Of a stretch of 40,939 bases of DNA, positions 1 to 8,750 are shown piece after piece. The stretch lies in NCBI RefSeq assembly GCF_013377905.1, contig NZ_JABKAV010000030.1, positions 1 to 40,939 of the forward strand, read 5' to 3'. The notes under the pieces are model-generated. The model worked only from the letters and a program-made list of their open reading frames with translations. It searched no databases and was not told the DNA's origin. Position numbers and translations under genes: made by a program. Source of the DNA: Hymenobacter terrestris. Lineage in GTDB: Bacteria; Bacteroidota; Bacteroidia; Cytophagales; Hymenobacteraceae. Position 1 is the stretch's first letter, and each line of letters opens with the position of its first letter.

Positions 1-1844
1 TTCAGCAGCCGCAGGGCGCGGTACTCGAAGGGCAGAGCCTCGCGCAACTGCCCGGTGCGCAGCCGCAACTCCGATTCCCACATCTGGGCCAGTACGGCCT
101 GCAGCTTGGTTTTCACGGCAGGCTCCAGGAAGTCGGCCGTTTCCGAGTCGTCGTGGCGGTGCATGTAGGGCTCCATTAGCTCCGCTGTGCGCGCCTCGGC
201 AGCCGACTGCCCGGCCCGCGCCGGCAGGCCGGCGCTGTGGTCGTGGCCGTCGTTTTCGTGGTGCTCGTCCTCCTTTTTGGCAGTGGCGGCGGTAGGTTCG
301 GGGGTGGTGTGGTCTTCGGCTACCACCGAGCCCATGCCGGGCGGGTCGGCGGGCTTGGTGGCCCGGTCCTGCTCATCAGGGCGGGTGGCGCCGCCGATGC
401 TTTCGTCGGTTTCCTCGCCCAGAAACTTGCCGTAGCGCATGCGCAACAGCTTCTGGTCGACGCCAATACTGTTGGCGCGCTCCTGCACTGTGGCGGCGGG
501 TAGCTTGCTTTGCTCGGCCAGCAGCTTTTCGGTGTCGATGATAATCTGGCGCTGGCTGCGGAAGTAGGCTGGGGCCGTGTTCACGCCCAACGAGGCGTCG
601 AGGGCGCTGGTCTGCACCGTGGTGTCCTCCCACTGCACCAGGTAGGTGTCAGAGCGGGTTAGCTGCTGCCGGTTATCCCAGGCCTGCAGGTAGAAGTACA
701 CTTCGTCGCCGTAGCTCAGGCCCAGCGCCCGCAAGTTGAGCACCGGGCGCAGCGTGGCGGTGCTGGGCTGACTACCCAGGCCGTTACTCAGTTCAGTTAC
801 CACTTCCGTAAACTTCACGGCCTCGCCCTGGCCCTGGGCCACGGTGGCTACCAAGCGGGCCCTGCTCAGGCCGTAATCGTCCTTCAGCTGGGCCTCAATG
901 GCCACCCGCGGCGGCTGGCCAAACTCGACCAGCGTGTAGGCTTTGGGTTGAATGAGGCGAATAACCGGAGCCTGGTCGGCTACTACTTCAATCGAGTAAT
1001 CGTCGGAAACCTGCCCACCCAGCCGCAGCCGGTACAGCACCGAAGCCGCCAGCACTTCCTCCCGACTGAAAGCCAGCGAATCGCCCGGCACCGGCTGCAA
1101 TGGCAGCTTGCGGGCACCCAGCTCCAGCACCGGCGGCGCTTTCGAGGGTCGGCTCAGGCGCAGCTGCCAGCGCACGCGGCTACCCGCCGGGCACCGGAAC
1201 GAGCCGGATTCGGGCGTAAATGCCGCCTGGCGGGTGTAGGCCGGCGGCTGCACCCGCACCCGGGTTTCCACGATGCGCGGGGCCGCCGCTGGCTGAGCGG
1301 GCGTTTCCTGGAAACGCAAGGCCACGGGCGCGCCAACTGCGGCCGTAGCCACGGCCGCGCCGGGCCGCTGCCACCACATCAGCGCCGCCAGCAGCAACAG
1401 CGCCACCGAAGCAAACAAGGCCGGCTGGAAGCTAACGGGCAGCAGTGGCCCGGTGGCGGCCAGAGCTGGCAGCCGCTCCTGCAGCCGTTGTTGCTGCAGG
1501 TGCTCCAGCAGGTTCAGGTCGGTGTTCGGGCGCAGCAGCAGCGCGGCACTGTCCTCCAGAGCGGGGTGCTGCTGGTTGAGGCGGCGGGCAGAAGTGGCGG
1601 GCGACTCTTGCCAGATGTGCCAGAGCGCCCAGCCAGCCAGCCCGAGTAGCGCCACCGCTACGCCCGCCACAGCGTAGCCCGTGCGGGGCCAGCCCGCAGC
1701 TACCGTCAGCAGCAACGCAGCGGCGGCCAAAACGGGCAGCAGCAGGGCCAGGGTGCGGCGGCGGGCCCGGCTGCGGCCGGCGGCCAGCACCAGCCCGGCG
1801 GGGGCAGCCGCTTCGGTAGCGACGGAGGCAACGGCTGGGCTCAT
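1..1844 (-). CDS. DUF4175-like large membrane protein (3' end outside window)
   Basis: The reading frame is open from an ATG at 1844 to the left edge, so about 614 residues of the N-terminal part are visible and the C-terminus is missing. My translation shows two hydrophobic segments near residues 30-70, a third around residues 140-160 (FASVALLLLAALMWW), then a long soluble region rich in Ala, Gln and Pro with a His/Asp/Glu-rich stretch (KKEDEHHENDGHDHS). This resembles the DUF4175-type proteins that end MoxR/DUF58/BatA clusters in Bacteroidota; the family has no settled function. The start overlaps the stop of the BatA-like gene in an ATGA, which indicates translational coupling and one operon. 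The protein probably sits in the inner membrane with a large periplasmic part. The family assignment rests on context and overall layout rather than a diagnostic motif. Confidence 0.7.
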   Translation of the reverse strand, partial: MSPAVASVATEAAAPAGLVLAAGRSRARRRTLALLLPVLAAAALLLTVAAGWPRTGYAVAGVAVALLGLAGWALWHIWQESPATSARRLNQQHPALEDSAALLLRPNTDLNLLEHLQQQRLQERLPALAATGPLLPVSFQPALFASVALLLLAALMWWQRPGAAVATAAVGAPVALRFQETPAQPAAAPRIVETRVRVQPPAYTRQAAFTPESGSFRCPAGSRVRWQLRLSRPSKAPPVLELGARKLPLQPVPGDSLAFSREEVLAASVLYRLRLGGQVSDDYSIEVVADQAPVIRLIQPKAYTLVEFGQPPRVAIEAQLKDDYGLSRARLVATVAQGQGEAVKFTEVVTELSNGLGSQPSTATLRPVLNLRALGLSYGDEVYFYLQAWDNRQQLTRSDTYLVQWEDTTVQTSALDASLGVNTAPAYFRSQRQIIIDTEKLLAEQSKLPAATVQERANSIGVDQKLLRMRYGKFLGEETDESIGGATRPDEQDRATKPADPPGMGSVVAEDHTTPEPTAATAKKEDEHHENDGHDHSAGLPARAGQSAAEARTAELMEPYMHRHDDSETADFLEPAVKTKLQAVLAQMWESELRLRTGQLREALPFEYRALRLL

Positions 1845-3427
1845 GCGGGCTGGCGTTGGGTGGATGATGATTCGGAAGAACGTGCGCTAACTGGTGCAGA
1901 AAGGTTGCGCCGGGCAGCCAGTAGCCGCTCCAGCGCAAACAGCAACCCCGCAGCCAGCACCAGCCAGGGAGCCAGCTCCCAGCGCGGGGCTGTTGGTTCC
2001 ATACCATCGGCTACCGCTGCTACCGGCCCGCGCAACTGGCTCAGGGCCAGCTGGCGCGAATCGGGCTGAAAGGTGGGCGGAGCAGTGGGCTGCAACAAGG
2101 GCAGCAGCAGTGCGGGTAGCTCAGGGCTGTCGGCCAGGGTGCTCCAGGCGGCATCGAGGCGGGAGTGCAGGCGGTAGCGACCAGGCAGCTGCCAGCTCAG
2201 CAGCGGCCGGCCGGCGGCGGTAATCCATACCGGTACGGCTCCCGGATCGGAAGTAGTATCGAGCCGGGAAATGGCGCTGGTTTCGGCGCTGGTGATGGGC
2301 TGGAATTCGGTGGCGAAGGCCTTAGTATCTGAACTGGCTTCCTGCCAGATGCGGACCGATGAATCGGTTGCCCAGCGGGCGGGCAGCGGGGCGTCGCGCA
2401 GCCAGAAAAGCCAGTCGAGCGAATCGGTGGGCACCGTTTCGGAAGTAGAGACTACCAACCGGGGCCGTAGGGGTAGGGTAGGGGCCACGGCCCGTAGCGC
2501 GGCCGCCAACACCCGGGCCGAGGCGGCGTGGGCAGCATCGTGGCTCATGTGCCAGCGCGCCGCCCGGCGCAACAGCGGCACCGTGCGGTGGCGGCCATTT
2601 TCGGTTATCAGTAGCTCGTTTGGGCTGCTTAGTATGATTTCAGCCCCGCCCCAGTTGCCCCCCACGAGTTGGTCGGCTGCCGGCCGCCGCACACGCACCT
2701 GCTGGTACGCAATGGCCGATTCCGAGCCGTTGGCCATCAGCACCAGCAGGCTATCGGGGTGCGGCTGCCAGGCTGCTACTGGCCAGCGGCTGGAATCGGG
2801 TGGGGGCAGCGGCAGCCAGCGCACGGCGGCTGGCAGCGCCGGCCGGGTCCCGCGGAAGTAAGCCACGCTCAGCGGCGCAACCACCACCAGCGGCCGGCCA
2901 GGCAGCGAATCGGCGGCCAGCTGCACAGTGCTCCAGAGGTTAGGGGCGGCCGCCAAAACGGAGTCGGTAGCCAGGCGCGCCGAGGGTTGCGCGGTGGTAT
3001 CGCCAAGGCCCAGCGCCGCCCAGGGCCGGACCGCACTAACGGGGCGAGAATCGGAGAGCTGCCGCAACTCATAGCCGCGTTGCCGCAGCGAATCGAGCAG
3101 GGGACGCACCGGAGCCAAGGCTTCGGCCGATACGCCAGCAGCCAGCAGTACCTGACCGCGGGTGGGCGGCACCGGCAGCAGCTGCAACGGTTCGGCTACG
3201 GCCAGCCCCAGCAGCCCCAGCACGGCGGCCCGCAGCAGAAATAGCAGCAACTGCTCGGGCTTGATGTTGCGCAGGCGCTGATTGGCGGCCGCTTCCAGCC
3301 ACCGCACACTGCCCACCTGCACCACCCGGCCCGGCCGACGGTTCCAGAGGTAAATAGCCAGCGGCACCGCCAGCCCCAGCAGGGCCAGCCAACCAGCGGC
3401 GGCGTTAGGGAAGAAAATCGGCGGCAA
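1841..3427 (-). CDS. BatA-like membrane protein with N-terminal double-TM domain
   Basis: The protein begins with the hallmark of the BatA N-terminal family: FFPNAAAGWLALLGLAVPLA, then IYLWNRR, then a second hydrophobic segment (LLLFLLRAAVLGLLGLAV). A long periplasmic-type region follows and a last membrane helix (WLVLAAGLLFALERLL) lies near the C-terminus. I place the start at a TTG at 3427 (528 aa), because this puts the family motif at the very N-terminus. The longer frame from an ATG at 3604 would overlap the upstream DUF58 gene by 44 bases and add 59 unrelated residues. I do not see an intact von Willebrand A metal site, so this is probably a partner rather than a VWA protein. It overlaps the next gene by four bases. 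BatA proteins are linked to aerotolerance and envelope stress in Bacteroides; the role here is inferred. Confidence 0.75.
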   Translation of the reverse strand: MPPIFFPNAAAGWLALLGLAVPLAIYLWNRRPGRVVQVGSVRWLEAAANQRLRNIKPEQLLLFLLRAAVLGLLGLAVAEPLQLLPVPPTRGQVLLAAGVSAEALAPVRPLLDSLRQRGYELRQLSDSRPVSAVRPWAALGLGDTTAQPSARLATDSVLAAAPNLWSTVQLAADSLPGRPLVVVAPLSVAYFRGTRPALPAAVRWLPLPPPDSSRWPVAAWQPHPDSLLVLMANGSESAIAYQQVRVRRPAADQLVGGNWGGAEIILSSPNELLITENGRHRTVPLLRRAARWHMSHDAAHAASARVLAAALRAVAPTLPLRPRLVVSTSETVPTDSLDWLFWLRDAPLPARWATDSSVRIWQEASSDTKAFATEFQPITSAETSAISRLDTTSDPGAVPVWITAAGRPLLSWQLPGRYRLHSRLDAAWSTLADSPELPALLLPLLQPTAPPTFQPDSRQLALSQLRGPVAAVADGMEPTAPRWELAPWLVLAAGLLFALERLLAARRNLSAPVSARSSESSSTQRQPA

Positions 3428-3560
3428 AAGGGTGGGCGCTACAAGTGGCAAGCCGCAAGCTACAGCCTTTGGACTGCCGCTTCGGTAATTGTCAATAAGT
3501 GGGAAATGCGAAAATACAGACGCGAAACGGTGGCAGTAGTTGCGGCAGATTATTACGCCT

Positions 3561-4436
3561 CTACGCTCCCCGGGCGCGGTGGCGCAGGAATTCGCGAAGG
3601 GCATCGGTGAGGGGTTCGGCGGTGCTTAGCAACTGGTAGTCGAAGCCGAGGGTGCGGGCGCGACGGGCGGTGGCCTGCAGCCAGGGTTGCAGCTGCTGCT
3701 GCCACACCTGACGCTGCTGGCCGGCATCGAGCTGGAGCTGCTGACCGGTTTCGAGGTCCTCGAACGTTACGGCCCCGCGAAACGTGAATTCCAGCTCGTT
3801 GCGGGCCATTAAGTGCAGCACCAGCACCTCGCCCGAGGCCGCCCGTAGCCGCGTCAGCAACTGCTCGACTTCGCCGTTTTCCTCGTACCAATCGGTCAGG
3901 CAAATAGTGAGGGCGGGCTGGCGGCGGGCGGTGAGGGGCGCGAGCGTGGCCGTATCGGGGAATTGGCCGGTGGCGTCGGTGGTAGCCAGGGCGTGGTAGA
4001 GGCGGGGCAGCTGGCGGGCATCGGCACGGGAGGGCAGGTGGCGCAGGCCGCTGGGGTGCAGCACCGTCAGGGCCACCGCGTCGCCCTGCTGGGTGGCCAC
4101 GTGGGCCAGCGCAGCGCATAGCAGGCGGCCATATTCGAGCTTGCTCAGGCCGTTGTCGTCGCGGTGGTTCATGCTGGCCGTGGCATCGAGCACGAGGTGT
4201 ACCGTCAGGCTGGTATCCACCTCCGATTCGCGCAGGTAGTAGCGGTCGGAGCGGGCCGCCAGCCGCCAGTCGAGGCGGCGCAAATCGTCGCCGGGCTGGT
4301 AGGGGCGGTATTGGCTGAACTCCATGCCCGCGCCCTTGCGGCGGCTCAGGTGGGCGCCGTGCAGCAGCCCCTCGGCCGCCTGCCGGGCAGCCAGCGGCAG
4401 GTTATGCAAAGCGTGCAGGTGTTCGGGAGTCAGCAT
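3561..4436 (-). CDS. DUF58 domain protein (VWA-like)
   Basis: This 291-aa protein carries the DUF58 signature: GMEFSQYRPYQPGDDLRRLDW at about residues 37-57, an AR-x-D-RYYLRE segment, and a degenerate MIDAS-like motif LDATASMN (D84, S88). The family is cytoplasmic, has a VWA-like fold, and is nearly always encoded next to a MoxR ATPase that is thought to remodel it or load a metal. Here moxR lies immediately upstream in the same direction, and the BatA-like and DUF4175-like genes follow. The start ATG at 4436 gives the usual N-terminus (LTPEHLHAL). The 184-base gap to moxR is filled by a long perfect inverted repeat. Family identity is firm; the biochemical role is not established for this organism. 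Confidence 0.93.
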   Translation of the reverse strand: MLTPEHLHALHNLPLAARQAAEGLLHGAHLSRRKGAGMEFSQYRPYQPGDDLRRLDWRLAARSDRYYLRESEVDTSLTVHLVLDATASMNHRDDNGLSKLEYGRLLCAALAHVATQQGDAVALTVLHPSGLRHLPSRADARQLPRLYHALATTDATGQFPDTATLAPLTARRQPALTICLTDWYEENGEVEQLLTRLRAASGEVLVLHLMARNELEFTFRGAVTFEDLETGQQLQLDAGQQRQVWQQQLQPWLQATARRARTLGFDYQLLSTAEPLTDALREFLRHRARGA

Positions 4437-4465
4437 TTTTGGTGGGTGATTTTTGATTTTTGACC

Positions 4466-4590
4466 TGTCATGCTGAGCGAAGCCGGAGGCGTAGTCGAAG
4501 CATCTCTACTGCAATAGGTAAACCCAACGACAAGATTAGCATTGCAGTAGAGATGCTTCGACTACGCCTCCGGCTTCGCTCAGCATGACA
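4466..4590. repeat. REP-like inverted repeat, 50-bp perfect arms
   Basis: Arms at 4466-4515 and 4541-4590 are perfect reverse complements over 50 bases, with a 25-base loop. The ends read TGTCATGCTGAG...CTCAGCATGACA and the inner arm holds GAAGCATCTCTAC. It lies between moxR and the DUF58 gene, so an operon transcript would form a very strong hairpin. Related elements lie at 8614-8731 and 22773-22906, with a divergent second type at 16122-16232 and 27912-28006. No ORF or transposase is inside. Confidence 0.95.
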
Positions 4591-4619
4591 TAGCCCTTGT
4601 TGCCCTTCTAGAGCCAACC

Positions 4620-5594
<975 letters not shown>

Positions 5595-5759
5595 GGACAG
5601 CTAAAAAGCGTGGATGCGGGGTGGTTAGGATAAAGTCAGGTAAAAGGTAAGAAGGATGCGTTGGGAAGGTAGATTACAAACTGTTTTTCCATTTCCGTGA
5701 AGTCTGATTCGGTAGAAAGATGGTTGGGACTCTAATAAAATAAGGGCTTGGTTTGAGCT

Positions 5760-6425
5760 ATGAAAGCACGCCTGTCTTTTGCCGTTCTGTTTTCGCTGCT
5801 GCTGAGCAGCAGCGCAGCCTTCGCCCAGACGCAACCCACGCCGCCCGATTCGCTACGACCTGCAGTGAGGGCGTACCGCAACGTAGTGCGGCTTGATGTC
5901 CTCGTATTACTGGTGCGCAATCTGTCTTATCTACTTGATGGAGGCACGGCGCTACCCCTGTTGGTGGGCTACGAACGGCAACTGGGGCCACATGTGAGCG
6001 GCAACGTGGAGGCACTGCTCGATGCGGGCAACGCCAAGGAACGAATAACGGGGCTGGCGCTGCAATTGCGCCATTACGTCGCCACGCCCCGCCACCCAAC
6101 CGGACTTACGGGCCTCTACGTGGCTCCTATGGTTGGTGCGCGGCTGGTGAAGCGGGACTACCTGGCTTCCTTTGTATGGTATACGCCTTCCGGGTACATC
6201 CAACGTCGGGTGCTGGGCGGGGCGGGTGGCGCAATAGGGTGGCAGGCAGCATTTGGTCCCCAAAGCCGCCTAGTATTCGATGCTTCACTGGGGTTAATGG
6301 GTTGGAAGCAGCTTAATAATTCGGCTGTCCCGATCGGCTGCATTAGCTGCTCCGACGATCCGACGCATTATGAGAATAGCATTATTATGCCGGATGCCCG
6401 GTTCAGCCTGGGCTACCGTTTTTAG
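5760..6425 (+). CDS. secreted protein, probable small outer-membrane barrel
   Basis: The 221-aa product starts with a clear signal peptide (MKARLSFAVLFSLLLSSSA, cleavage near AFAQ). The remainder has alternating hydrophobic/aromatic strands such as VSGNVEALLDAG and GLYVAPMVGARLVKR, and ends in an aromatic residue after a strand (ARFSLGYRF), as outer-membrane barrels do. I do not recognise a specific family. It is the only plus-strand gene in the first 17 kb and separates moxR (divergent, upstream) from the DUF4159 gene (convergent, 19 bases apart). Two Cys residues sit close together in a GCISCSDD loop. The orientation suggests a later insertion into an otherwise continuous minus-strand cluster. 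Confidence 0.75.
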   Translation: MKARLSFAVLFSLLLSSSAAFAQTQPTPPDSLRPAVRAYRNVVRLDVLVLLVRNLSYLLDGGTALPLLVGYERQLGPHVSGNVEALLDAGNAKERITGLALQLRHYVATPRHPTGLTGLYVAPMVGARLVKRDYLASFVWYTPSGYIQRRVLGGAGGAIGWQAAFGPQSRLVFDASLGLMGWKQLNNSAVPIGCISCSDDPTHYENSIIMPDARFSLGYRF

Positions 6426-6444
6426 CTGACTATCGGCAACGCCA

Positions 6445-7092
6445 TCAGGCCGTGAGGGCGTACAGGATGATGTTGACGCCGAACTTGGTGTTGTCTTCGG
6501 CCAGGAAGCGCTTATTGCGGAAGTCGTAGTCCCACTCGCAGCCGTAGTCTTTGTTGGAGTAGAGCACCCGTAGGCGGCCGTCTATTTCGATGCCCTTGAG
6601 GTAGTCGTGCACTAGGTCGTCGCCCCAGCCATTGAGCTCGAAGCCCGTGTTGGGCGGCCCGTCGGGGAAGGGGAAAAACTGTGAGTAAATCGGGTGCGAC
6701 TTCGGCAGCTTCTTCAGCGCCCCGGCCCCGAAACACACGCGCATCTGCTCCTCAAACGAGCGCGCAAACAGCCCGTCGATGTCGTGGTTGCAGTCATCGA
6801 CAAACACGAAGCCGCCGCCGCGCACGTACTGCTCAAAAATCTTCTTTTCGGCGGCCGAAAACTGTACCAGCCGGTGGCCCGAGAGGTAGCAGAAGGGGTA
6901 GCGAAACAGCTCTTCCGAATCAAGGGCCACTACTTTCTCTTTGGGTGCCACCGGTACTTTAGTGTACTGTACCAGTGAGTGCAGCAGGTTGGCCGGCATC
7001 CGTTCATCCACTGCATCCCAGTCGCCAGACTGATATTTAAGGCGCACGAAGGTAAAGGCAGCAGCGGGCATAAGAAGAGATAGGAGCGCCAT
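6445..7092 (-). CDS. DUF4159 domain protein
   Basis: The 215-aa product has a short N-terminal hydrophobic/signal segment (MALLSLLMPAAAFTFVRL) followed by a DUF4159-type domain. Visible family features are the YQSGDWDAVDE stretch, LVQFSAAEKKIFEQYVRGGG, the core strand FVFVDDCNHD, and HPIYSQFF followed by GFELNGW. I chose the ATG at 7092 instead of the one at 7188 because the extra 32 residues look like translated spacer and would reach over the upstream terminator. DUF4159 proteins in Bacteroidota are encoded with TldD/TldE and MoxR-cluster genes, exactly as here (TldE copy 1 upstream, MoxR block downstream). Function is unknown; the fold resembles glutamine-amidotransferase-like domains but no catalytic Cys triad is evident to me. 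Confidence 0.82.
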   Translation of the reverse strand: MALLSLLMPAAAFTFVRLKYQSGDWDAVDERMPANLLHSLVQYTKVPVAPKEKVVALDSEELFRYPFCYLSGHRLVQFSAAEKKIFEQYVRGGGFVFVDDCNHDIDGLFARSFEEQMRVCFGAGALKKLPKSHPIYSQFFPFPDGPPNTGFELNGWGDDLVHDYLKGIEIDGRLRVLYSNKDYGCEWDYDFRNKRFLAEDNTKFGVNIILYALTA

Positions 7093-7169
7093 AAGGCGAC
7101 TGTTGGTAAAGGAAGCAGCGCGGCCCCCGGGGTTGCACTGCCGGGGGTATTTTCGCGGCCGGCTGCAGC

Positions 7170-7201
7170 AAAAAGCCCATCCGGCCAACTGCCGGATGGG
7201 C
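7170..7201 (-). terminator. intrinsic terminator after tldE copy 1
   Basis: A perfect 10-bp stem GCCCATCCGG/CCGGATGGGC (7175-7184 with 7192-7201, 7-base loop) is followed on the minus strand by TTTTT. It lies 30 bases past the tldE stop at 7232. A second GC hairpin (CCCCCGG/CCGGGGG, 7124-7130 with 7141-7147) sits just beyond it without a useful U-run. Confidence 0.85.
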
Positions 7202-7231
7202 CCTTACATACGTAGGCAACGCGGCATCGGC

Positions 7232-8557
7232 TTACACCGCGTCCGAGAGGCTGGTAAACGTAAAGTCGCGGATTTTGAGCGGGGGCACCAGGTTGCCACC
7301 GATGCGCACCGGGCGGCCGATGGCCTCCACGTTGTTGAGCATAATCACGGGCGACTCGTTGAAGCGGAAGTTCTTCACCGGAAACTTGATCTGGCCGTTT
7401 TCGATGTAGAACGTGCCGTCGCGCGTGAGGCCGGTGTAGAGCAGCGTCTGCGGGTCCACGTCGCGGATGTACCACAAGCGCGTGACCAAGATGCCCTTGG
7501 CCGTGCCCTTAATGAGGTCCTGTACGCTCTGGGTGCCGCCTTCCATGATCCAGTTGCCGGGGAAAGCCGTGGCGGGCTTGCCGCTTTTCTGGCCCCAGTA
7601 GCGCGAGTAGTAGAGGTTGGAAACCTTCCCCTTATCAATCCAGGTCATGCGTTTCACGGGCAGCCCTTCGCCATCGAACACGCCGCTGGGTACCTCGGCA
7701 TTCAGCGGGTCAGAGTAGATAGTGATGCGCTCATCGAAGAGCTTTTCGCCCACCTTATTTCCTCCCCCCTTTTTGCTCAGAAACGAGCGGCCTTCGTCGG
7801 CCTCGCGGGCCCCCAGGCTGTACATGAGGTTGTTGAGCAAGCCTTCATCCGAAGCCAGCGCGGCGGGCTCCAGAATCACGGTGTACTTGCCAGGCTCCAG
7901 GGCGCGGGCGTTGCGCGAACCGGCGGCTTTGTCGGCGGCCAGCTGGGTCAGGTTTTTGGCGTTGAACTTGGCCGCGTCGGTGTAGTCGGCCGTGGCGTAG
8001 CCCGAGCCGGTACCGTCGGGCGTGCGTACCGTGATGCTGAAATCGACGTTGGTGCTCTGCTGATAGGCTTCGAGGCCCTTATTGTTACGGATGGCCTGGA
8101 AGTAGGCGCCGTCTTCGAGGTAGCCGGCGGCGGTCAGGTTTTTGGCCGTGCATAGCGCGATACTGTCGCCGGCCGCTTGGGCCCGGAAATCGGGGCTAAT
8201 GGCGGCGGTGCTGGCGGCGTAGGCCTTGGGTGTGAGGTACTGCTGGGGCCCGAGCAGGGGCATATACTCGGCATCTTCGGGGGCAAGGCGCGCAATTTCT
8301 TCGGCCCGTTGCACGCAACGCTTCAGCGTGGCGTCGTCGAACTCGTTGCAGGTTGCCACGCCCGAGCGTTTGCCGAAGCGTGCTTCCACGGCCAGGCTCA
8401 CGTTGTCGGTGGCCCCGGCGGTACTCACCGAGTTACGGGCGTAGCGCACGTTGCCGGTGGTGCGCCCGCTCAGGTTAGCCTGGCACTCATCAGCTTTACT
8501 GAAGCCCAGCACCTTTTTCAGGATGGCCTGGGCTTCGTCTTTGGAAAGGATAGCCAT
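7232..8557 (-). CDS. pmbA: TldE/PmbA-family protein, copy 1
   Basis: This 441-aa protein is a TldE/PmbA homologue of normal family length. It shows the N-terminal half typical of the family (AEARFGKRSGVATCNEFDD) and the C-terminal half with GDGTGSGY-type turns, YTVILEPAAL, an EGRSFLSKKGGG loop, WIMEGGTQSVQDLIKG and VTRLWYIRDVDPQTLLYTGLTRDGTFYIENG. It lacks the HExxxH motif, as TldE should, and is expected to form the non-catalytic half of a TldD–TldE peptidase. It has no signal peptide. The gene follows tldD copy 1 after a 193-base gap that contains an inverted repeat. A strong terminator follows. It is closely similar by eye to the copy at 11810-13129, with the last ~100 residues nearly identical. 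Confidence 0.93.
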   Translation of the reverse strand: MAILSKDEAQAILKKVLGFSKADECQANLSGRTTGNVRYARNSVSTAGATDNVSLAVEARFGKRSGVATCNEFDDATLKRCVQRAEEIARLAPEDAEYMPLLGPQQYLTPKAYAASTAAISPDFRAQAAGDSIALCTAKNLTAAGYLEDGAYFQAIRNNKGLEAYQQSTNVDFSITVRTPDGTGSGYATADYTDAAKFNAKNLTQLAADKAAGSRNARALEPGKYTVILEPAALASDEGLLNNLMYSLGAREADEGRSFLSKKGGGNKVGEKLFDERITIYSDPLNAEVPSGVFDGEGLPVKRMTWIDKGKVSNLYYSRYWGQKSGKPATAFPGNWIMEGGTQSVQDLIKGTAKGILVTRLWYIRDVDPQTLLYTGLTRDGTFYIENGQIKFPVKNFRFNESPVIMLNNVEAIGRPVRIGGNLVPPLKIRDFTFTSLSDAV

Positions 8558-8613
8558 GATTCTAGATTAAGCTGTTATATGACAGATGTTTTGAAAGGTG
8601 TCAATCGTAAGCA

Positions 8614-8731
8614 GCACGTCATACTGAGCATGTGGCGCTTAGAGCCAGTGTCCGAAGCATCTCTACCGCTTCTTTGCGGTAGTAATCCAACGAAGCGGCA
8701 GAGATGCTTCGGCAAACTCAGCATGACGTGC
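8614..8731. repeat. REP-like inverted repeat between tldD and tldE copy 1
   Basis: Outer ends GCACGTCATACTGAG (8614-8628) and CTCAGCATGACGTGC (8717-8731) pair with one mismatch, and inner arms share GAAGCATCTCT/AGAGATGCTTC. It matches the 4466-4590 element in end sequence and internal motif but is less regular. It is nested inside a second, shorter inverted pair TTAAGCTGTT (8567-8576) / AACAGCTTAA (8745-8754) that is also present in the other tldDE gap. Confidence 0.88.
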
Positions 8732-8750
8732 TTGAGACTTTCTAAACAGC

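Noticed and set aside
3428..3604. Longer N-terminus for the BatA-like gene
   Set aside because: It would overlap the DUF58 gene and add residues with no family counterpart ahead of the double-membrane domain.
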